A stretch of 41,249 nucleotides of DNA from contig JAQICD010000253.1 in assembly GCA_027858715.1 (NCBI GenBank), positions 1 to 41,249 of the forward strand. Direction: 5' to 3'. The DNA comes from Prolixibacteraceae bacterium (lineage in GTDB: Bacteria; Bacteroidota; Bacteroidia; Bacteroidales; Prolixibacteraceae). The stretch's first letter is position 1, and each line of letters opens with the position of its first letter. Both the position numbers and the translations under genes were made by a program. This document shows, piece after piece, positions 26,834 through 35,202 of the stretch. Under the pieces are notes generated by a model. The model saw nothing but the letters and a program-made list of their open reading frames with translations, ran no database searches and was not told the origin of the DNA.

Positions 26834-27658
26834 TTAGTGTCCCAATAACCATAGCATTTTCTCAGCGTATCTCCGACCGAGAATCCGGTAACCTTCCGAG
26901 TTGAAATGGGCGTTGTCCTGCCCTTTACATCCCTTCGACGAAATTATGTGAGCGGTAGGAATATAATCGGGAAGTGTGTTTATGATTTCGTTCATACTCG
27001 AACAGCAACTGCCTTCAACAGCTAATACTTCGCCAGACAGTAAGGGCACAGTTTCTGCATTTAATGAGAGCTCAGCCAACATGTCATTATATACTTTCCT
27101 TACATAAACCGGCCATTGTTCGTCTCCAGTATTGGTTTCGCCCTGATGCAAAAGAATCCCTTTTATAACACCATCACTCTGTGCCTTTTTGGCAAGTTCC
27201 ATCAAATGTTGATATGGGTTTCCGTTGTAGGCTTCAACTTTTGAAGCAAACCATTGTTCGGTATAGGTCGAAGTGTAATCATGGTAAATATCCTTATCGA
27301 AAATACGAATATCGCAGCCGCCAATAGCTACGTTAATAATGCCGACGGTAATGCTGTCGGGGAGATTTTCAATCATGATGCGTCCAAAATAATCGGCAGG
27401 CGAAAGTTTTGAATGACACTGACATACGGGAGGTATAGCAGTGTACCATTCTCCTTTTTCCCTGTTTAAATTGGGGCAATCGAGCGCCTGAAAAACACGG
27501 AAACGGTCGTCCACATTTTTGTCTTGTTCTTCAATAGTTCCCTGGCCTTCCATGTTCGACTGCCCGAAACAAATGTAAATGTGAAAATTACTGTCCTGTG
27601 CAAACAGGTTCGTTACAACAAGCAGGAATATTGTTGATAATAAGATGTTTGTCTTCAT
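26834..27658 (-). CDS. Secreted CE6-type carbohydrate acetylesterase (SGNH-like)
   Basis: A 274-aa protein with signal peptide MKTNILLSTIFLLVVTNLFA. The serine block is CFGQSNMEGQG, followed by VAIGGCDIRIF, ILLHQGETNTG and the C-terminal Asp/His block DNAHFNSEGYRILGRRYAEKML. This is the SASA/CE6 arrangement used by acetylxylan and sialate O-acetylesterases. With the GH43 enzyme at 38910, deacetylation of xylan is the likelier role, but the two genes lie 11 kb apart. It is secreted to the periplasm or beyond. Confidence 0.82.
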   Translation of the reverse strand: MKTNILLSTIFLLVVTNLFAQDSNFHIYICFGQSNMEGQGTIEEQDKNVDDRFRVFQALDCPNLNREKGEWYTAIPPVCQCHSKLSPADYFGRIMIENLPDSITVGIINVAIGGCDIRIFDKDIYHDYTSTYTEQWFASKVEAYNGNPYQHLMELAKKAQSDGVIKGILLHQGETNTGDEQWPVYVRKVYNDMLAELSLNAETVPLLSGEVLAVEGSCCSSMNEIINTLPDYIPTAHIISSKGCKGQDNAHFNSEGYRILGRRYAEKMLWLLGH

Positions 27659-27959
27659 TTTTTATTCGTGTTTAGCCTGTAAAATTAACGATTCCAGATG
27701 AAAGATCATCGTTGTTATTCGTTATTTAACGATTTGAAAAGTTGAAACTAGCAAATATTCATTCACGCAGATGTGGACAACCAGAAAGCTAATCATACAA
27801 TCAACCAGATTGGCTACTACTTCTGGCCTTTCTAGATTTTATGAATGTAAAAAATCAGGGATTCATCATTTAAAACCTGCCATTCACCGAAATATTTTTG
27901 ATGAAGATGCTTCATTATTCCATTTTAGCATTCAATTATTAGCAAGTAATTCAAATAAA
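27659..27959. other. 301-base region without a recognised gene
   Basis: This lies between the esterase start and the serine-hydrolase remnant and serves as their divergent upstream region. A frame is open from 27771 in phase with the hydrolase, but its 63 residues look unlike a signal peptide and I do not count them as protein. A small hairpin (GATGA / TCATC) lies near 27700. Nothing else was recognised. Confidence 0.4.
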
Positions 27960-28500
27960 ATGAAACAAGACAAAATATTCACACAAACAAAAATTGAATA
28001 CCAATTCAGAAAATTGGCGCGAAGTAGCAAAAATGTCCGAAATGCTTATTTACTGGTTCACTCCGACAAGCTCGGTATTCACCTGAATGTGGCCGAAGGA
28101 AAAACCACGGGTATTGATGCACATCCGCAACAGCCCAACCATTTGGCGAGCGTGGGCAAATTGTTTGCAGCCACTGTTACAGGCATTCTGCACGAAAGGG
28201 GCTTATTATCGTTCGACGGTGAAATATCGAAATACCTCGATTCCGAACTGATGCATAACTTGCACGTTTACAAAGGAATTGATTATTCAAAAGAAATTAA
28301 AATAAGCCACTTACTGAAACAAACATCGGGATTGAACGGCTAGGAGCTGGGGATGTGTGGGCGTAACCGGTGCATTTATGTTTTATCATCCTAAAACGGA
28401 GTCGATAATTATCGGTTCATTCAACGATTTTTCATTCAGGTCGAAAGCTCTGCAGTTTATGGTTAATAAAGTGATTAAACAGTTGGTAAAGTGTGAATGA
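27960..28500 (+). pseudogene. Beta-lactamase-family serine hydrolase, internally deleted
   Basis: The 5' part (27960-28343) encodes about 127 residues of a class-C-like serine hydrolase, with catalytic SxxK at S64-K67 (LASVGK) and the usual following ILHERGLLSFDGEISKYL and ISHLLKQTSGL. A TAG follows at 28341. From 28348, in another frame, the typical C-terminus resumes (WGCVGVTGAFMFYHP, then IIIGSFND) and ends at 28500. The middle, including the YxN and HxG-type motifs (roughly 200 residues by family length), is missing. The gene is therefore a deletion remnant that cannot make a normal enzyme. It is the first of three adjacent damaged genes. Confidence 0.85.
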
Positions 28501-28567
28501 GGAAAGAATCAATTTATAATTGAGGATAATACTTGAAACTTATTTTGCAAAACAAAATATCAGAATA

Positions 28568-28628
28568 ATGAAACGAGCATGATTCGGACGCGAACCACAA
28601 TCACGAATGACTAAATGCGAGTTCCATG
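28568..28628 (+). repeat. 61-bp dispersed leader element, copy A
   Basis: This aligns without gaps to the reverse complement of 38741-38801, about 47 of 61 bases by hand count. It starts ATGAAACGAGCATG and ends near GCGAGTTCCATG. Its 3' part (28613-28634) is identical over 22 bases to the reverse complement of 40637-40658. It lies 32 bases before the start of the membrane-protein pseudogene. Confidence 0.65.
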
Positions 28629-28659
28629 AGTCACAATTGATAATAATAATTTTAGACGA

Positions 28660-29599
28660 ATGAAAACACAAAACTTACTCAAATTTGTAGCGCGATTTGC
28701 GATTGTACACTTGCTTGTACATAGCTTATTTGCATTTGTATTTGTATTTATGCAGAACTCGCTGCCCGAGGCCAACGTGGTAGCCCTGGATTTATATGAT
28801 CCCTACCGACCTGTTGGCTTAATATCTGTTTTAGGTCAGCTTTTGCGCGGTATAGCTTTTGCTTTGGTGGTTTTCCCGTTTTACTCAATAGTATTTGAAC
28901 GCAAAATGGGGAAAATAGTTCTTTTTGGCTCCATGTTTGGCATAGCGCTCATCGGTTCCTGAACCTCAACCCGGTTCAATTGAGGGCATCATTTATACGC
29001 TTATTCCGTTTACAGAGCATGCAATTTTAATCACAGCTGTTGCATTGCAAATGCTTGTATTTGTATGGCTGTTTTTTAAAGTTGAAAGGAAATTCTACAC
29101 ACAAGCATTAAGAGAAGAAAGCAAACCTTTATCATTCAAAGCAACAACGGGATACCTAATTCGATTCGTAGTGGTTCATTTACTTACATACTGGGTTATT
29201 GGAAGTATTTTCTATCAAGTTGCAGGATATGCCGATGCCCTTGAATCGATGGAAATATTCGAGCTCTGGCGTCCGTTGGAAAACTTGTCGGCAGTTCTGC
29301 TTGTATTTTTCGGTCAAATTTTCAGAGGTGCATTTCTAGGTATTTTGCTATTCCCGTTTTACGAAAGCTACATTCAGAAAAAGCACGGATGGTTGTTGAT
29401 TTTCCTTTTGTTTATTGGATTAACAGCATTGGGCTCTCCAATTTTCCTAACCGAGTTTATTGTTTTTGAAGGCACTTTCATCGAATTTTTAAAAGAATTA
29501 CTTGTAGGAATCCCTGAAATTGTAAGTCAGATGTTGGTGTTCTCGGTTATATTCTTTTTCTGGCAAAGAAAAGCATTCCGAAAAGCCAAAATCAAATAA
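28660..29599 (+). pseudogene. Internally duplicated membrane protein, frameshifted
   Basis: The first frame (28660-28962) and the second (open from about 28955 to 29599) are two halves of one protein of about 312 residues. Past the TGA at 28960, the neighbouring frame continues sensibly (PEPQPGSIEGIIYTLIPFTEH) straight into the second half. A one-base change near 28951-28962 explains the break. The halves are homologous: RFAIVHLL and RFVVVHLL, RPVGLIS and RPLENLS, GQLLRGIAF and GQIFRGAFL, VFPFY and LFPFY, then LIGS and ALGS. Each half has about three or four helices. The family and function are unknown. Confidence 0.75.
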
Positions 29600-29663
29600 A
29601 AAATATTGCAACGTTCTATACAGAATAATGTCTGTAAAACAAATTATAATCCAACAAATAGCC

Positions 29664-32018
29664 ATGAAACACTTTTTATTACTTTTTACTGCATTATTCA
29701 TCCTGAATATCTATTGTTACTCTCAGGAGCTTAACCAAACCATTAGGGGTGAAGTGGTAGATGCTTTCACCAAGTTACCAATTCAGGGTGCAACAGTATT
29801 GTTGCCCGACAAGGATCCGGTAAGAGGTACTACAACTGACAACAATGGATTGTTCCGGTTTGAAAACGTAGAGGTTGGCCGAATAAAAATACAGGTAAGT
29901 GCAATTGGCTATAATCCATTCTTGCAAAACAACTTACTTCTGACTACCGGGCGCGAATTAGTGCTAAGTATCACTCTTGAAGAACAAATTTACCAACTTG
30001 AAGAGGTGGATATAACAGCAACGAACAAAAACCAACCTACAAACGAAATGGCACTTATAAGTGCCCGGTCGTTCACGGTTGAACAAACCGAGCGCTATGC
30101 CGGAAGCCTGGGGGATCCTTCGCGCATGGCACAAAACTTTGCCGGTGTTGTAACAGCAGGCGACCAGCGAAACGACATTATCATAAGGGGAAACTCGCCA
30201 ATTGGGGTTTTATGGCGGCTTGAGGGAATTGATATTCCAAACCCCAACCACTTTGGCTCAATGGGTTCAACCGGAGGCCCGGTTGGTATGCTGAACAACA
30301 ACCTGTTGGCCAATTCCGATTTTTACACCGGTGCTTTCCCCGCTGAATTTGGCAATGCCCTTGCAGGTGCTTTCGACCTTAAATTAAGGAATGGCAATAA
30401 CGAAAAACACGAATTTATGGGGCAAATTGGTTTCAATGGCTTTGAACTGGGAGCTGAGGGTCCTTTATCGAAAGAAAGTAAATCGTCGTACCTGGTCAAT
30501 GTACGATACAGTACACTTGGACTTTTAAGTGAATTGGGCATGAGCTTTGGAACCGGGAATGCCATACCCCAATACAAAGATGTTTCGTTCAAGCTTAATT
30601 ACCCAACAAAATCGGGACGTGTTACACTGTTTGGCATTATTGGCGACAGTTATATTGAAATGCTTGACAGCAAAGGAGATGCAGCAGATTTTGGCTTTTC
30701 GGGCACCGACTTGTTTTTTGGATCACAAATGGGAGTGCTGGGTTTGACCCATGTATATTATTTCCCAAATTCGGGGAGGCTCACAAATAATTTGGCAATT
30801 TCAGGTCACAGAAACAATACAACAATGATTGACTATGCACATGATCCGGATACAGATGCATTAAAAGAACACTTATATGAAATCAAGTACACCTTCTCAA
30901 GCAAATATTCACAGCGCATAAACCAACGAAACAACTTCAATGTTGGCCTTGTTTTCGATTATTTCGATATAATGTACGACGGGAAACAATATGTATGGAA
31001 TATTGAAAAATACAATTCATATATGGATACACAGGAGCAGTTGTCTTCATCTAAAACCTTTGTTGAATGGCAGCACCGTTTTTCCGATGATATTACCCTA
31101 AATACAGGCATGCATGCTACATATCTGTTCCTGAACGACTCCTACTCATTTGAACCCAGAATGGCAATGAAATGGCAAATTAACAATCGAAACAGTATCA
31201 GTTTTGGTGCGGGACTGCACAGCCAGTCGCAAATATAACCAGTTTATTTTATGCAACTTCAGGTTGACTCTGTTGAAAACAAATACTCGAGAACGAATAA
31301 AGATCTGGATTTTTCGAAGGGCTTGCATTTGGTTGGAGGATATGACCGGGTTTTTGGCGAAATGCACAGGCTTAAGCTCGAAGTGTATTACCAATATTTG
31401 TACAATATACCGGTAGCACCGGAACAACCCGAGTATTCAATGATAAATGCAGGGGGAAGCTTTTCGTACAATGTTTTTCATAATTGCGTAAATGAAGGGA
31501 ACGGAAAAAACATGGGAGTAGAACTTACACTTGAGAAATTTTTAAACGAAGGCTTTTATTACCTTGTTACAGCTTCGGTTTTCGACTCAAAATATACCGG
31601 ATACGATGGTGTATGGAGAAATTCTTCGTTTAACAACAACTTCGTTTTTAACTTATTAGGAGGGTACGAATGGCATTTTAACCAAAAAACATCGCTTGCT
31701 GCCGACCTGAAAGCTGTGTGGGCCGGTGGAAATCGGTATTTGCCAATAAATGAGGAGGTTTCGGCAATGAAAAACCAAGCTGTTTATGATTGGGAAAATA
31801 TTAACGAAGAAAGGTTTCCTGAATATTTCAGGTTAAATGCGCGTATTACTTTCCGCCTGAATGGAAAACGGGTTAACCAGGAATGGGGATTGGATCTACA
31901 AAACCTTACCAACCATCAAAATATTTTCATGCAAAACTGGAATTCCGACAGCCAAAAGGTCAGCACATCGTACCAAATGGGTTTTATGCCAATGATGACC
32001 TATAAAATATATTTCTAA
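29664..32018 (+). pseudogene. TonB-dependent receptor paralogue with an in-frame stop
   Basis: A paralogue of the receptor at 3990-6347, with the same signal peptide context, regulatory N-terminal domain (RGEVVDAFTKLPIQGATV), plug (NDIIIRGNSPIGVLWRLEGIDIPNPNHFG) and barrel. A single TAA at 31236-31238 interrupts it after GLHSQSQI. The reading frame is unchanged, and the following PVYFMQLQVDS lines up with TYFMQVYDQ in the intact copy. The protein then runs on to MTYKIYF at 32018. Restoring one codon gives 784 residues, against 785 in the intact copy. A truncated barrel would not insert, so the gene is probably inactive unless the stop is a sequencing error. Confidence 0.85.
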
Positions 32019-32136
32019 ATGATTTGTTAATTCAATAGATCGTTAGATTTTAGACATGAGACAATAGATTTTAAACGAGTTTCTTAGTCATTGTTCAATT
32101 TCACTTAATGAACGTATGTTTTAAATGCATAAACGC

Positions 32137-34062
32137 TTATTGGTTTAAATGGTAATTTTCTACTTTGCTCGAATTGTCTTTTTGGCTTAATAGCGATATA
32201 ATTACAAGTGTAATAGCTGCCAATGGTATTGATATTATACCCGGATTGTCGATTGGTATAGGTGCCGATGTCATTGGCAGCCCATATCGGTCGTACATGC
32301 TTGGTGAAAATAAAATAATTGAAACTGAAGAAATAATTCCCACGACAATTGACCATGATATTCCTTTTGCTGTTGTTTTTTCCCAGAAAAGCAAGAATAA
32401 TATAGCAGGCAGGTTAGCCGATGCTGCAACGGCAAAAGCCAATCCAACCAGGAACGATACATTCATCCCTTTGAAAAGTATCCCTAGTACAATTGCAAAA
32501 ATACCAACCCCAAAAGCTGCCATCTTACCGGCACGTACTTTTGCTTTATCGTCCATTTTCATTTTTAGGTAATTGTCGAGAAAATCGTGTGCTATGGCTC
32601 CCGACGATGCCACAATTAAGCCGCTAACAGTTCCTAAAATCGTGGCAAAAGCTATGGCCGATATAATAGAGAAAATACCTACGCCAAAGTATTTGGCAAG
32701 TAGAGGTGCGGCCATATTGCTGCTTTCCAAATCGAGTACCCCGTTTACTGAAGCTCCCAGGCCCATGTACAAGGTAAGTATGTAAAAAAAGCCAATAGCT
32801 GAAATAGCAACAATGGTTGATTTGCGTGCAGCCCTTTGACTCGATACGGTATAGTACCTGATTAAGATGTGCGGCAGTGCCGATGTGCCGAGGAAAAGGG
32901 CAAGCATAAGGGATACAAAATTAAGTTTTGTCCAAAAAGTTGCACCTGAACGGGTCGATATTTTGAATTTTAAACCGGGTTTTAACATAGCACTGCCCAA
33001 TGTTGGGTTTTGATACCAAACTGTCGTGTTTTCGTCCCTTAATTCAACACGCGTAAACCTTACCAGTTCCGAATTTTCAAGGGTTGAAAGGTACTCAAAC
33101 GGGCCAAGAGGGCCGGTTTGGTCAACCTCTTCTCCATTTACTACAATTTTAGTAAGGTGGCCTACCTGGTAAAATTTAGCTTCGGTTTTGGGTTCACCAT
33201 TATAAAGCTTTGTTCCATTCGGAAGTGTCGAAATAGAAAGCATCTCGTGCATTGTTTTTGAATCATCCGAAAGTTTAAACCAACGCTCGACCCCATTATT
33301 GTTGAGTTTTGCAAAAGTGAGACCCGAGCCTGTTTCATGGATCCTTTCAATTGTGTAATTGCTATTGTTGGTTCCTGTTATTTCACCATCTTCAATAATT
33401 GTTTCAAGGCTAATAAACTGGTGGTATTCGTCGCTTGGATTAAGTTTTAAGCCGTTGTTCAGTATGTAAATTGTCAATATGGTTGAAAAAATAATGAGCA
33501 AGCCCCCTTTTATAAATTGCACATATGTGGTTGATGTCATACCGGCTGTTGCAACTATGAAAATTACAATGGAGCCTACAATTACAACACCAGCCCAGTG
33601 TGGCAAACCAAGTAATGGCACTACCAGGTCGCCGGCACCTACCATTTGTGGTATTAGGTAGAAAACCGAAACAACCAGGGTGCTGATGGCTGCTGTAAGT
33701 TTGATTGAACGGGAATTGAAACGGGCATCGAGTGCATCGGTAAATGTGTATTTACCCAAGCGTTTCATAGGCTCTGCAACAACAAAAAGTGCAACAACCC
33801 AACCTGCCAAATAACCTATCGAGTACAAATAACCATCGTAGCCCGAGAAAGCAATCATTCCACAAATCCCTAAAAACGATGCTGCCGATAAATAATCGCC
33901 GGCAAAAGCAATTCCATTAACTCCCCAGTGAATTTTGCCGCCTGCTGCATAGTAACCCGCTACCGATTTGGTTTTGCGGGCAAAAAAGAACGACATTAAT
34001 AAAACCAGTGCTACAAACGTAACAAAAATGATAATTGCCCATGGTGAAACTGAATAAATCAT
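32137..34062 (-). CDS. Sodium:solute symporter, ActP-like (acetate/carboxylate)
   Basis: A 641-aa SSS-family permease. Typical parts are FFFARKTKSVAGYYAAGGKI, NGIAFAGDYLSAASFLGICGMIAFSGYDG, IPQMVGAGDLV and the C-terminal ALPHILIRYYTV. These match the acetate permease (ActP) branch. An inserted hydrophilic stretch at about 205-370 splits the membrane region and probably folds outside; such an insert is seen in some ActP-like proteins. Its start overlaps the DUF485 stop (ATGA), so translation is coupled. The substrate is probably a short monocarboxylate such as acetate; this is inference from the family. Confidence 0.85.
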   Translation of the reverse strand: MIYSVSPWAIIIFVTFVALVLLMSFFFARKTKSVAGYYAAGGKIHWGVNGIAFAGDYLSAASFLGICGMIAFSGYDGYLYSIGYLAGWVVALFVVAEPMKRLGKYTFTDALDARFNSRSIKLTAAISTLVVSVFYLIPQMVGAGDLVVPLLGLPHWAGVVIVGSIVIFIVATAGMTSTTYVQFIKGGLLIIFSTILTIYILNNGLKLNPSDEYHQFISLETIIEDGEITGTNNSNYTIERIHETGSGLTFAKLNNNGVERWFKLSDDSKTMHEMLSISTLPNGTKLYNGEPKTEAKFYQVGHLTKIVVNGEEVDQTGPLGPFEYLSTLENSELVRFTRVELRDENTTVWYQNPTLGSAMLKPGLKFKISTRSGATFWTKLNFVSLMLALFLGTSALPHILIRYYTVSSQRAARKSTIVAISAIGFFYILTLYMGLGASVNGVLDLESSNMAAPLLAKYFGVGIFSIISAIAFATILGTVSGLIVASSGAIAHDFLDNYLKMKMDDKAKVRAGKMAAFGVGIFAIVLGILFKGMNVSFLVGLAFAVAASANLPAILFLLFWEKTTAKGISWSIVVGIISSVSIILFSPSMYDRYGLPMTSAPIPIDNPGIISIPLAAITLVIISLLSQKDNSSKVENYHLNQ

Positions 34063-34346
34063 AGCGTTTGCCCTTTCTCTGTTTTATTCAACTTATTTTC
34101 GAGACGGGTACACATGGCATTGTAAATGAAGCCCATTACAATGGCTAAAATGATTAATCCAAAACCATATACTATTGCAAGGTTTTGTTCCCCAATGAAC
34201 TTATGTCCCATTAAATCGGGATTGATTAGGCTAATGACAACAAAACCAGCGTAAACGATTATGTAAACAATGAATAATTTGATGCCTAGTTTTGATTTTC
34301 TGGATGCTGATAAGTCCGTATCAAGTTTAGCTGCTGATCCGTGCAT
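34059..34346 (-). CDS. DUF485 membrane partner of the symporter
   Basis: A 95-aa protein with two membrane helices (about 24-43 and 59-80) and a charged tail, matching the DUF485/YjcH family that accompanies ActP permeases. The order DUF485 then symporter, with an ATGA overlap, is the usual one. The helix-loop sequence LINPDLMGHKFIGEQNLAIVYGFGLII fits the family. It is divergent from the Crp/Fnr regulator. Confidence 0.85.
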   Translation of the reverse strand: MHGSAAKLDTDLSASRKSKLGIKLFIVYIIVYAGFVVISLINPDLMGHKFIGEQNLAIVYGFGLIILAIVMGFIYNAMCTRLENKLNKTEKGQTL

Positions 34347-34459
34347 AATATTAAATTTTTAGGTTCTATTACTATTAGGTTTAGTATCAAAAAATAAATC
34401 ATTTGTGTCTTTCCGAAACTAATTATAAATCGAATATCATGTTTTTTTAATTCTTTGAA

Positions 34460-34476
34460 ATATAACATTGTTATAT
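34460..34476. promoter_or_regulatory. 17-bp palindrome, possible Crp/Fnr operator
   Basis: ATATAAC-ATT-GTTATAT is a perfect 7+3+7 inverted repeat in the 162-base divergent region between the DUF485-symporter operon and the regulator. It is 33 bases upstream of the preferred regulator start at 34509. Position and symmetry suit binding by a dimeric Crp/Fnr protein, but an AT-rich region can yield such palindromes by chance. Confidence 0.4.
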
Positions 34477-34508
34477 ATCAACTTTTTATTTTATTTTTAT
34501 CTGTTGGT

Positions 34509-35195
34509 ATGCATAACAAACAAGATTATAACTGTAAAGAATGTCCATTGAAATGTGACCTCTACCTCACATCAATAGAAATGGGCATCGAAAATGAATT
34601 GGAACCTGTTCATGCTTTTTTCAAAAAACATGAACTCATAGTAAAACAAGGTTCTGAAGTAAGCCATGCCGGGGTTATGGTTGCAGGAAATGCAAAAATG
34701 TATGTAGATGGGTTTAATAAGCGCAGTATTATTTTGAATGTTTTGTTGCCATCAAATTATTACGGTATGCTATCGGTATATGGTGAGAGCCTATTCCCTT
34801 ATAATGTTGCTGCCCTTGGACCAAGCCGTGTGTGCATGATTGATATTGAATTTGTAAAACGGATATATGATTTAAACCAAAATTTTAGGACATGGCTGAA
34901 TAAAGCACTTGGTTTAACTGTTTCTGAGATAATGGGTAAATTGGTTTCGCTTAATCAAAAACAGGTAAGGGGCAAAGTTGCAGGAAGCTTGATTTATTTG
35001 TCAGAATTGCTTGACACCAATGAGTTTACTTTGCCATTGACCCGAAAGGAGCTGGCTGAACTTTCGGCTATTACCGAAGAGAACGCTGTGCGGGTTTTGA
35101 CCGAGTTCAAGCGCGAAGGTATTATTTCGGTAAAAGGCCATTGTATTGAACTGCTTCAGCTTGATGTACTTGAGCGTATATCCGATTTTGGATGA
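34509..35195 (+). CDS. Crp/Fnr-family transcription regulator with four FNR-spaced cysteines
   Basis: The ATG at 34509 (228 aa) is preferred; the longer frame from 34455 adds a hydrophobic stretch unlike this family. It has a cNMP-binding-like beta roll (about 30-125), a dimerisation helix (about 130-160) and a C-terminal winged helix (about 175-225, LTRKELAELSAITEENAVRVLTEFKREGII). The N-terminus has C9, C12 and C16 (CKECPLKC), and C109 lies in the roll. The C16-C109 distance of 93 equals C29-C122 of E. coli FNR, so an oxygen-sensing Fe-S cluster is plausible. It probably controls the divergent symporter operon. Confidence 0.85.
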   Translation: MHNKQDYNCKECPLKCDLYLTSIEMGIENELEPVHAFFKKHELIVKQGSEVSHAGVMVAGNAKMYVDGFNKRSIILNVLLPSNYYGMLSVYGESLFPYNVAALGPSRVCMIDIEFVKRIYDLNQNFRTWLNKALGLTVSEIMGKLVSLNQKQVRGKVAGSLIYLSELLDTNEFTLPLTRKELAELSAITEENAVRVLTEFKREGIISVKGHCIELLQLDVLERISDFG

Positions 35196-35202
35196 GTTTA
35201 GC

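Noticed and set aside
27771-27959. N-terminal extension of the serine-hydrolase frame
   Set aside because: The 63 residues have no signal-peptide or family character and precede a good ATG at 27960.
27960-28500. A beta-lactam resistance gene
   Set aside because: Only the general serine-hydrolase fold is supported, and the gene is internally deleted.
32033-32080. Short direct repeats of the ATAGATTTTA type after the receptor pseudogene
   Set aside because: AT-rich and too short to separate from chance; no neighbouring mobile feature.
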